Positions 32,851-42,480 of a stretch of 64,000 bases of DNA are shown piece after piece. Numbering within the stretch: position 1 is the stretch's first letter; every line of letters starts with the position of its first letter. Made by a program: the position numbers and the translations under genes. The notes below the pieces were generated by a model, which saw only the letters and a program-made list of their open reading frames with translations, searched no databases and was not told the origin of the DNA. Source of the stretch: Pyrrhosoma nymphula. Lineage: Eukaryota; Arthropoda; Insecta; Odonata; Coenagrionidae. Location: NCBI GenBank assembly GCA_963573305.1, contig OY754331.1:94231434-94295433 (forward strand). Direction: 5' to 3'.

Positions 32851-34343
32851 GGTACCGAGCTTTAAATCCTGAAAAATCCAACACCGCTACCTACCCGTGT
32901 TCTCCAGGTGAGAAGCCTCTCTGCAACATAGGACTAGAGACCATTATAAAGAAAGCACCGACATAGGTAATGAGAAAGACATAGCTGACCTAGCATACGG
33001 GTTATTCATTTTGTTTTGAAAATAAATGGGTTCTCTTGGAATAATGCAGTGTTTATCGGCTGCAATGAATTAAAATGAAAAACATGTCACCAAAGCAAAG
33101 ACGTTAGTTTGTTACCTATCTAAGGGAATTGAGGAACTCAATGCTTTCAAAGGCAGAGAGGTTCCTGAAGTTAGAGATGAAACATGAGCCTGAGGACTGT
33201 AATAAACATTTAATTTTCACTCTAAATTGTTAGACAACAGATATTTAAATGAAGGCACCTGGATTTTGACACCGATAACTGACTTTTTGAAGTTATACTT
33301 CTTTGTGCCCGCTGGAGACTTTTGGGATGGGATGTTGGTCGAGAAACCGCGTCACGCTCTTTTTTGGGTGAGAAAAATCCACAATTGTACTCATTGATAC
33401 GAATTCCTGGCTATTTCTAATCGAGCTAAAAGGATGAAATTTTCAGGGAAGGGTTCAAATTTGGTGTCAAGTCAGGAAAAAATCGAAAATCCTAATATTT
33501 TTCATTGGTTTCGAGTCCAGATAGGATTTTGTTTTTTAATGGGTTTAAATGGGAAAAACGAATAATTTACGTGTAGAGTAATTTTCATTCATTCATTAAA
33601 ATATGAAATAATTTAGATACAAGTTTCATTCTTTGACTGAAATGAGGCCAAAACATCAGTGCATTTACTTCTTGCAACCGATGTTTCTCTATCGATCGAT
33701 AAATTGAAATATTTGAAGTTTAAACGCAAAATTAATGCAAATTTCGATCTTTTTTCATTTTCGTTGCTAAGCAATTTTTTCATTGTTCCCGAGACTTCCA
33801 GTACCTTATACGCGTGCTATAAAGATTAAACTTAAAGGAATATAACATTCTCCGTGCGTATTTCAATCGCTTTTAACGATATTATGCCTTAGAAATATAC
33901 TTTTTACAATGTTTTATAATTATATACATAAACTGTTTCGTAGCTTTGACACTCCTCCATTTGCTCATGCCTACGAAATCCGTTGGGATCACTCCAGGTT
34001 CCTCCATTTTGCTTCTGAAACACTCTTTACACCTTATTCCGGGTTTCCCTCTCTCTGTTTTTCCAGGAAACATTAATCCTTGCACCTACTTTCTGAAATG
34101 TACCTCGAAACTCCATTCTACAAGTCAAAACCATGTAAAATGATAATGTTCTATGATGCATTATCTCTTGGATTTTGAAATTATAATAGAGAAACAGGCC
34201 CCAACATTTCGAAGAGAAAAAAATGTCTTTTATTTCATTTATATATCCTGTCTGCCTGTGTGTGTGAGCGGGTGTGTGCGACCGGCCAAAGAAGTATAAC
34301 TTCCACCGTCTGGTCCGACGCAGACCACGTTTTTTCTCCTAAG
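32851..34343. other. no supported feature
   Basis: Overlapping ORFs at 33882-34143 on both strands have no recognisable domain. Confidence 0.4.
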
Positions 34344-34389
34344 TAACACTCGTTAGCATTATATCACATATAATGCTTAACGAGTGTTA
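34344..34389. repeat. 46-bp near-perfect hairpin
   Basis: TAACACTCGTTAGCATTATA on the left pairs with TATAATGC-TTAACGAGTGTTA on the right, with one bulged base and a loop of a few nt. Strong palindrome, no known role. Confidence 0.85.
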
Positions 34390-34492
34390 TTTTATTCCCA
34401 GACGCGCATTGCGTCGCTTTCGTATAAACCTACTTGTGTTTTAGCCTAGCAGTAAGTGACTAACATTCATGATCGCGGCGCATTACGCTCAT

Positions 34493-34536
34493 CCTGAGGA
34501 AGCCGAGGCAGTTTACATCGGAAATGTTTGCCTCGC
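34493..34536 (+). other. hammerhead-like motif, weak
   Basis: CTGAGGA (34494-34500) is followed after 20 nt by GAAAT (34521-34525). CGAGGCA and TGCCTCG around the GAAA also form a 7-bp stem. The arrangement departs from the canonical core. Confidence 0.3.
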
Positions 34537-34639
34537 GTGTTTTTAACGCCTGAGATTCAGATGGTAGCTAGCGCACTCATGAATGACAATAGCTCGTCGG
34601 AGTACGATTAGTCCGACAGGCCGGACGAGAGCGCAGGTC

Positions 34640-35245
34640 AACTCATGTCACTGGTGATCACAGAATTTGGTCCTTGAAAACGTCCAGTGCGTCCAGTGAA
34701 AAAAAATGATCCAGGTCCAATTAAATTTTATCCTGGCCTGGTATGACTACTGATATGAAACACAAAGTCGATGAGTGCTTTGTTCGTGATAAATACTGAC
34801 CTTCCCTATCCAAAGAAAGGATAGTTTCTCATGATATTCTCACCGTGTCATAGGTCAAAGTAGGGATGGATATTGCTTTTGTAAATGGATTTTATTATCT
34901 TGTTGTTATTGATTACATGTCAAAATAAAAGGATGTCTTCAAGTTAGCAAGTACAACACAGGTGCATTATATTATTTATTATTTAGTTACAGCAATTATT
35001 CTCAACTTATGGTTTTCCAATGGTGGTTATAGCAGACATTACGCCTTTTTCCTCTTGTGAATTTACCACTTCTGCTCAGACGTTAAACTTCAAATTTATT
35101 ACAACTGGTCCTCCTTATGCTCAAGCTAATGGCGCGGCCAAAAAGACTTGCTAAGTGTGTTCTAAATACATATGTTGAGGTAAATGTTGATTTTTATTCT
35201 GCCTTGCTTGAATATCGAAATGTACCTGTTGCAGGCTTCCCTTTC
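34640..35245 (+). pseudogene. Gypsy integrase pseudogene, N-terminal and core part
   Basis: From 34734 the frame reads WPGMTTDMKHKVDECFV, the zinc-binding HHCC region of Gypsy integrase. Then come KVGMDIAFVNGFYYLVVIDY (first catalytic Asp) and, in another frame, FSTYGFPMVVIADITPFSS (second Asp). Next is FITTGPPYAQANGAAKKTC, then YSALLEYRNVPVAGFPF. The catalytic Glu of the usual N-G-x-A-E-K-T is Lys here, and TGA/TAA/TAG stops and frameshifts are scattered through it, so the enzyme is dead twice over. The Gypsy lineage differs from the intact piece at 1-861 (N-G-A-A-x-K-T against S-H-V-E-R-F-N). Coding resumes at 36428 after an insertion. Confidence 0.85.
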
Positions 35246-36427
35246 GCGACGGGGACGGGGAAAATTTTTTTGCTTTGCCAGTACGGAGCTTTCACTACGC
35301 TAGTATCTTCACCGGTACCTATTTCCCTAACTTGAGACGGGGGCCAGAGGGGTGTTGAACCTTTTTCTCAGCCACCAGGCTGAGATAATCTCCGCCCTTT
35401 TCCGCTTGAGGTGCCCATTACGGCATGTGGTCTCGGTCAACTATTTTTTATGCGATGGTTTTGCTAAAATCATTGTTGCTACAGCCTCGATATTTATTTA
35501 ATCGGAAATGAATTATTCTTGTTTTACAATGACTTGACAGCTTTTAAACGAAATTGTATCGTTAATATTAAGCTTTCAAGCAACAAATATCGTATGAATG
35601 GTAAAGATTCCTTTACACATAAACTACGTTAAAAATAACAGTAGAACTCCGTTTTAAATTTGTGGTTTTAGAGCTAAACATAAGCAATGCACTTATAATG
35701 CTCAATTTGCCAATAACACAAAAACCTTTAAGTTTGTTATTCCACTACACTAGTAAGCAACTGTACGCGGACCCCTGCTGTTAGTGGGGCGCGCACTGCG
35801 AGGAAGGTTCGAGATAATCCCCTCCCGCGAACCGAGAAAGGGTACCCGCGGCATCCCATGAAGAAGTCCTTTATAAGAGGTTTATGGCACCAACTGACCA
35901 GTCACACCATAGTTTATAACTTTTTAACTTGAAACATAAATCGCACAATTACGTTCATCTTTGTGTCGCGCTATTCACACTGATGAATATGGTTTTTTAA
36001 TCACAGTCATACGATAGGTATTAACCATTTTACGAGCTTTAGTAATTTAATGTATATTAAACGGGCTTGGTTTACTAATGCACGTAAAATTGTTAGTATA
36101 TATAGTTAGTATATAACTTCGTTTAAAAAACCATGTTCATCAACGTGAATAGTACCACACAAAGAAGAACAAAATTGTGCGATTAATGTTTAACTTTAAG
36201 AAGTTATAAACTATAGTGTGACTGGTCAGTTGGTGCCATAAACCAACCGCGGTGAAGGGTCGGACTCTGAGTTCGGGAGCCTTTTCGGGTCGCATCCCTG
36301 TTTATAATACACACCTTTTAGGCTTGGTTGCGGCTAGCTTAGCGGCACGACGTGCTATCACGTCGTTCGTTCGTTTGCGTCGAAAAATTTACGACGCTCT
36401 ATCACGTCGTTCGTAGTGAAAAAGTTA
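35246..36427. mobile_element. about 1.2-kb insertion splitting the Gypsy integrase
   Basis: The integrase reads up to NVPVAGFPF and resumes with SSAQMLLSRTLYSKLP, adjacent segments in normal Gypsy proteins. So 35246-36427 is foreign. It contains a TIR element (35879-36244), a GC-richer patch near 35765-35860, and TATCACGTCGTTCGT twice (about 36355 and 36400). The class of the outer insert is unknown; its ends show no clear TIR or LTR and the edges are accurate only to several bases. Confidence 0.55.
35879..36244. mobile_element. 366-bp MITE with long TIRs
   Basis: GGTTTATGGCACCAACTGAC at the left is the exact reverse complement of the right end, and the inverted similarity continues for about 135 bp (CAGTCACAC[CT]ATAGTTTATAACTT; ATCGCACAATT). 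If the outer GGTT is flank, TA duplications with TIR TGGCACCAACTGACCAGTC fit a Tc1/mariner-type MITE. No ORF. Confidence 0.85.
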
Positions 36428-36908
36428 AGTGCATCCTCAGCTCAGATGTTATTGAGTAGAACACTTTATTCTAAATTACCAATTAGTTATTTTTTATTAC
36501 CTTTAACTCTGATTAAAGTGTAAAAGGAGCAGGAGTTTAAACAAAGGCTTGTTAATATGTGTTATGATTTAAAAGAATGTGAATATATTCCATTGCAAGT
36601 AGGTCAGGAGATATATTTTAAGAAATCAATAGGGGTAAATTGGATTCAAGGTACAATTAATGCCAATATTATACACAAAGGTTTTACATGATTGAATCTG
36701 ATCAAGGTATTCCACCAAAAATTCGAGATTTGTTTGACCAGCCAAGTGTATAGCTCCAATCATGTAAGAGTTGCACCAATAATCCTGTTGTGAATGTTCA
36801 ACGAACGTGTAATCAGAATTAAGATAATGTAACAACTCAAAATGCTAATGATGGCAATCCATATGTAACGAGATTTGGTAGAAGGGTTGAACCCAATCCT
36901 CACTACCT
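36428..36908 (+). pseudogene. Gypsy integrase pseudogene, C-terminal part
   Basis: Continues the integrase from 34640-35245: AQMLLSRTLYSKLP, then a TAA, then LQVGQEIYFKKSIGVNWIQG, matching the C-terminal domain that binds DNA ends. More decayed sequence follows, with PYVTRFGRRVEPNPHYL at the end. A purine-rich GAAATGGGGAGG (36909-36920) right after would be the polypurine tract. Confidence 0.75.
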
Positions 36909-37220
36909 GAAATGGGGAGGTATTGTTTTGGAGTAAATTTGTGTAGGGTGCTGGTGGGTGCTGGTAGTGGTGTGTCTAAATTGTAAGGTTAGCGTATACC
37001 ATGGACGGGAATTGTATAACGTTGTCTCAGAGGTATCATGGCTCTTGCCTTGATTCAATAAGATATCATGGCGGGTGAATCCAGTGCTTTCCTGAATTAA
37101 TCTGGCCATATTCTTATATAACAGTCATTATAAAAATACTGAAACAATATGTACATATGATTTCATCATGAATTAAATACTGATATTCTTAATATGTATT
37201 TGATTTAACTTTGAAGTCAT
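36909..37220 (+). mobile_element. possible polypurine tract and start of a 3' LTR
   Basis: GAAATGGGGAGG at 36909-36920, then TATTGTTTTGGAG, where an LTR beginning TG would start. A CTTATATAACAG near 37113 may be its TATA. No second LTR in the window, so the limits are uncertain. Confidence 0.35.
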
Positions 37221-37423
37221 GATCAGGACCGGATCACTAGTGAGATGCAGGCGAATGCCTAGAGGTGTCAGCGCGGTAGTCGCGCTTAGAGCGCCTCTGG
37301 CGGCATGGAAAATTCCGTGCGTGCTTTTTGAATGTCGTCAGGAGCAGCATAGCTGTTTACGCTGTTTACTTGAGGTATTTACCAGTATTTACAAGCACGA
37401 TACATCTACATTCAAGTATTAAA

Positions 37424-37533
37424 ATGCCTTTTGCGGGTGTTTGTTGCGCGGCTGCATTATGCGGAAATGATCAAGGATGCAGTATATCTGGAATAAATAA
37501 ATCTTTCTTTCGCTTTCTCACAAATACATCAAG
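37424..37533 (+). CDS. THAP-like first exon
   Basis: The ATG at 37424 opens a frame starting MPFAGVCCAAALCGN and continuing to SFFRFLTNTSR, where AG|GTATGC at 37533/37534 is a good splice donor. The Cys pair, the Asn after it and the F-F-R-F block match the first third of a C2CH THAP DNA-binding domain. THAP exons commonly break here. The ORF runs on past the donor but loses resemblance. No second exon with the K-W-I and C-x-x-H-F parts was found downstream, so this may be a relic or the gene may extend beyond what I can recognise. It is clearly a different sequence from the THAP pseudogene at 22.5 kb. Confidence 0.5.
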
Positions 37534-37621
37534 GTATGCAATCTTGCGGAAAGTGATAGCGGATAGTTTATACAATGGTAATTTTATTGTTTGATATGTA
37601 TTTTGCATTAAAATTTTGATT

Positions 37622-37703
37622 TTTCCTAACTTGTAGGCAACCTACCTTCCTAACTTGTAGGCAACCTTTTCCTAACTTGTAGGCAACCAACTTTCCTAAC
37701 TTC
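37622..37703. repeat. short tandem repeat, CCTAACTTGTAGGCAACC
   Basis: Three full copies of CCTAACTTGTAGGCAACC with 4-8 bp spacers, plus a partial fourth (CCTAACTTCTA). Confidence 0.85.
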
Positions 37704-40700
37704 TATTCATTGGCAGTAAATAAAAATGATTAAGTCTGCAAGTATGGCTATAGCATCATATAGTTGTTTGATTTTTCATTTATGAAATGAGTAGCTCCTC
37801 CCCAAGATAACTTAACAATCTAATAACTAACAAATGCTTGATCCGGCGTTCATTTCATTGATTTAAGTGATATAGTTTTCACGGTGGTGGCAGTGGTACG
37901 TAAATTCATCCTACATTCATTCACATTTTGCTCATTTTACAATCGATAGCCAGGTAAACATCAGTTACAACTTTTGATATTAACGCTTCTATGACGCGTA
38001 TCCTAAATAGTTTTATATACAGCCACCCTTCAATCACTTATTTCACTTTAATACCTTATTCCTAATTACGTCGTCGTCAACCGTATATACTGATCGCAGC
38101 GATCAGCCAATATGTAGACAATCGATTCTCGTGACCACAATCGATAGTCTCGGCCACTATTTATTGTAAACTCCGAAACTCTGTAAATGTACCGAACCAG
38201 ATGTCTCTAGCGTCGAAGGCGAGGACAAAACGTATTCTATGGGATCAAATGGAAGTGAGCGGGCACTGGTCATGATTGAATTTTTAAATGGTGGGGATAT
38301 CTACTGCGATTGTCACCGTATAAAAATTATTAAGGAATAAGTATTGACTCTATAAGACGACAAAGTAGGGTTATAGCATGTCATAACCCTTGTGTTATAA
38401 TGTACTTAAGAACAGTGTAAGTGTAAGTTTATGTAAATGAAAATAAATTATTCCCTTGCATATATCATTCTTAAAGAAATAGAGTATGAGATAGACGCCT
38501 CTTCATTCCATATAAATTAAACAAAATTATGTTTTATAAGTGCAAACGTATATCGTACATTTTTGTCTCTTGGGGTTGAATGATACAGTACATTATATCA
38601 AGCACTGAAAAATAGATCTTCTACCATCTATTTTCCCTAGGTATCCTGGCGTAAATTTCTCGTTTTTTCTTTACCACCCCAGAGTATTGGGTACAAAGGC
38701 TATGACTTTCTGACACAATGGGAAATAGGCCAATTTCTTTAAATACATTTTTCCTCAGAATATGGCTTTTAGTTATCCAAAGCCCACCTCTCAACGAAGT
38801 GTACTATTTTCTATCAAAAAATAAAAATTTAATCGCATTTATTTAGTCCATTCTGTTCCAAATGCCCTAGTAATTTCATGTCAGATTCTATGTCAGTAAT
38901 TTCAATTCATAATTGAAAACCTTTACAAAGCGCCTAATTAGTTTTGACTGAATTCGCTAATAAGCAACGTTTTCCAAACAAATCACTGAAAATGCAAACC
39001 CATTAGTTTCTAAGCTAAATTTAAAGTTACCATAGGCAAAATAAATCAATTATCTTGATTCAAATCATTAGCACTACAGTCGTTTGAATAAAAAAAATTT
39101 TTACAAGTAAAAAAACGTTTAGGAACAGATTCTAAGTTGACAAGGTGCTTGTAAAAATATGCTTCTGGCAGCTAATTGTGAAACTATTTTAAAATCCTGC
39201 TAGCTGACCAGAATTTGTTTACACCTGTAATTTACGATACATGTCACTTGCATTTAGTTACTTGCACAATTTACTCGACAATATAAACCCATTTCATTAC
39301 TAATAAATTTTATTAATAATGAAATGTATGGCCCAATGTGCACCTTCGTTGACAACCCTCGTACCCCCCTGACCCTGTTTGTCTACGTGGATAATGGACA
39401 GCCCCTAAGGGGGTTGAGGATGGGGGAGTGGTTTCAAAATCAATGTAATTTAACGAATTTACTTTAATTGTATTCCTCTTAATGATTTTCCACTGCTCCA
39501 ACGTATCCAAGCGACACCCTTCGTTTTTGGCGACCACACGGATTTTCGACCGAACATTTAACGGTCACAATATAATTTAATTAATGAGTTAATTCTGTCG
39601 TTGCGAAAAACTAAAATATCGGATATTTCATACATCACTCCCTTGCTAATTCTCTAGTCGTCAGCTGCTCGTTTCGTCCGGATGACCTCATGCTCAGAAC
39701 CAAGGCCTGGAAGTGGGTGGAGCTAAAGTGAAGCCGTCATCGCCGCCATCTTACATCAGCAATTTGCGTATATCTGCACTGACGGCTACGGTCAAGAATT
39801 CATGAAAATCATTTTTAAAGTAGTTCAGTAAAACAAAGTTCCGTGTATACAATTCTACGTCACTAGGCTCTCCAACCATATAATTTTTATTTTAATACTG
39901 GAATGGCTAGGGGGTATTTTTTACATGGAATTTTATTCCATCTTTAACCCAAGTTGTAGAAAAGGAAGAATGAAGACGACAAGAAAACTTTTCAAAGCAA
40001 CTATTTATTTCACCACGAAACCAACAAAATTTCCGACACCATCGTAAATTCGATGACAACATGTATAATGTCATCCTTAAGAATTTACAATGAGTGGCAA
40101 CTGAAGATTTTTGAAAATAGCCAATCTGTTGTATTTTGGTCTGTACTCAGACTTACGGTTATTAATTGTCGATTCAGGCCCAATTCCTCCAAAAGAAAGG
40201 TCTACAATGAGATTCACAAATTAGTACTGCGCTTTGTTTACGATTCGTTTAATTATGTAAGATGGCCGCGTGCGCAAGGGGTAGGCTTCAACGCATCCCT
40301 GCGGCCAGAGTGGACACTGCCAATCTAGTATATCTGTGCTCAGAACGGACTCACAGCCATTGTTGTTTGTTTATTAACAAAAAAAATGATGACATCCCGC
40401 GGCGGGAGAAGTGCGCCATTGGTCGACTTTCGAATACGTGGTTTTTAACTAATTTCTAAAAAGTAATTTACTTTGATTGAAACAATGATAAAGAACAAAA
40501 CTCACAAGTTATTGCCATAAAAATAAACACCTCTTCTAGCCAGAACTATTGAATAACAAATTCAAAAACATAATAAAATTAAACCACATCTTAATATATC
40601 ATCACCAAAATAATAATCATCATTTATAATGTGAAAATTCAAATGGCCAAATTAGAGAAATAATAACTAACCTGGTATTTGTTTATAAAAACAACTTTAG

Positions 40701-40853
40701 AATTGATTTTCTTGGCACGAGTGGATTACTTTATGAATTTTTCCGGAGAAAAAATACGATTGGATCGAATATTGCCCTCGAGGTATAGGTTTAACCACAC
40801 ATGATATTATATTGATTCGTAACGAGGCAAGTAAAATGTATTGGTGTACTAAC
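37704..40853. other. no supported gene; promoter-like patches
   Basis: AT-rich with two CpG-containing patches holding GCCGCCATCTT (about 39750) and AAGATGGCCGC (about 40261), YY1-like motifs in opposite orientation. The minus-strand ORF 39313-39537 has a RLDTLEQWKIIK stretch reminiscent of a PLE C-terminus but too short to call. Confidence 0.35.
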
Positions 40854-40969
40854 CTTTTGAATTTGGCTTAAGATTTCTTTGCTTTGGTAGCTCAATGTTG
40901 TTTTCGGCTGCTATATGAGCAATTAGGATTAGGATTATTGTTATTGCTCCACATTTTCTCATGATTAAC
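40854..40969 (-). CDS. signal-peptide exon of a secreted protein, copy B
   Basis: A strong acceptor (TTTTTTTTCCAACAG at about 40970-40984) is followed by a 7-nt leader and ATG at 40960-40962. The exon encodes 36 residues plus one base and ends at a GTTAGT donor (40852-40853), phase 1. The peptide starts MRKC, has the hydrophobic core ITIILILIAHIA, then AENNIELP and a basic Lys/Asn/Gln-rich end. Exon borders, phase, the M-x-K-C start and the x-NN-x-ELP motif match copy A at 12155-12264, and the nucleotide alignment needs almost no gaps in the first 90 bp. An in-frame ATG at 41035-41037 lies beyond the acceptor and is ignored. Downstream exons were not found with confidence. Confidence 0.7.
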
Positions 40970-41784
40970 CTGTTGGAAAAAAAATAAAAATGGAGTTCTT
41001 CACATTTCTCATAACTTCCTCGTTGAGAAAATGTCAATACAGCCTAAAAGGAAATTGTGATATATTTATAATTATTTTCAAGCTCGTTGAAACCTGCTCT
41101 TTTGTGAATATTTGTCCTTATCTTTCACACTATTCTTTAAATTAGTTATAAAGTTTTATTACTTCCAAATAGAACATGAAAAGAAAATAATAAAAATACC
41201 AACTACTGAAGAGTAACCTTGAAGGAAAGTCTTGTAGTGAGGTTGTCATCAAATACATTTACCCATGCAAGGGGACATTACAAGCAAAATGTACGAACGA
41301 TTTGACTAGATACGCATTATGAAATGAATTTCTTCTTTATCCATATAAGTAAATCACCAATTTTCCACAATTTTTAAGAAATAAGTGAGGTTTAATTTCT
41401 TTTCAAACACAGTGTGTGTGGAACATTAAACATTTTTTGTATGACATGCAACTAACTTAACCGAAACAGTGTCATAATATGCTTGCACAAGGGTACCTAT
41501 TTCCTTCGTAGGCTGCCTGAATACTGTGGCTGTCTCCCAAACAGCCTTGGCTGTTGTTCCTTTGCATGCTGAAAAAAGAACTGTTCCCCTTTTATATTTT
41601 TCACATTCTTTTACTTTTTCATCTCCAATGTGAAGACAGAAGCTCTTTTCTAACCCAGAAAAAAACGCAGTAGGTGGCTCTGAGAAACATGCAGCAGGTA
41701 GTTTCATGACGACTAATTGATTAAAAATGAGTTATAAACCCTTCATTGTTGTTTACGTCGTTTCAATTGCAATATTTTCGCCTA
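40970..41784. other. no supported feature; 5' intron side of the 40.9-kb exon
   Basis: A 93-codon minus-strand ORF at 41426-41707 (several Cys, SFCLHIGDEKVKECEKYK) is unrecognised and has no splice support. It could be an upstream exon only if the gene were longer than it seems. Confidence 0.35.
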
Positions 41785-42480
41785 TGGGTTCGTGCATAAA
41801 CTATGTTACCGTTTTTTGTGATTTTTTTACTTCCTTCCCCCCCCCCTTCGTTGACAACGGTAGTATTTTTCCGACCCCCCCCCCCCCCCCCCGACATGTA
41901 TCGTTGTCTCTACAAATGAAAATTTCAAACCAAAAATATTTCTCAATAATTGAGAGAGTTTATTTTTAGGGATAGATTGAAGTAAGACAAATAAAATAGC
42001 CGAACTAGATATAGTAGTACTATCAAATCTCAATTAGAACAAGTAATATTCATTTTTAAATTCTAAAAATCAACCATGAATCACGGCACAAGGTGTTGTG
42101 CTCATCTACTTTGTTCTCTCCCCTCCCCACATTTCTGACTGCTGCCTTGAAAAGTTTTGTCATGATGTCACTTTTTAACCCACGAGAAGGTTAAAGTGTA
42201 AGCAATTTGATGGTATGAAGAATTGCAACCTTGTAGAGACAATGGTTCAGTAACATTGAGTTAAAGTAGAAGCTTTGGGTGAAAGAAACACCTCGCGCGC
42301 CCTTCCTCATGTAAACACTATAGTATTTTCGACGCGATGGTGACGAGTAAGAAAGATAAACAGGCTCATTGTAACAGCTACGTTACTTTTGAGTGGACCC
42401 CTCCCCCCCGTTACCAGTCGTAGGTTTTTAGACAACCCCCTCCCTCCCCTAAGTTGGAAACGTAATTTATGCACGACCCA
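41785..42480. mobile_element. TIR element with poly-C runs
   Basis: The left end TGGGTTCGTGCATAAACTAT and the right end (minus strand) TGGGTCGTGCATAAATTACG are imperfect inverted repeats enclosing 696 bp. Just inside each end lie C-rich tracts in the same direction: a run of 10 C at 41837, 18 C at 41875-41892, and CCCCTCCCCCCC / CCCCCTCCCTCCCC near 42400-42450. No transposase. The layout is that of a MITE; no target duplication could be fixed. Confidence 0.65.

Noticed and set aside
37622..37703. CRISPR-like direct repeats
   Set aside because: Spacers are only 4-8 bp and related to each other, the host is clearly eukaryotic, and there are no cas genes.
39313..39537. PLE C-terminal fragment on the minus strand
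   Set aside because: Only RLDTLEQWKIIK is suggestive. The rest reads through a C-rich repeat-like stretch; too short to claim.
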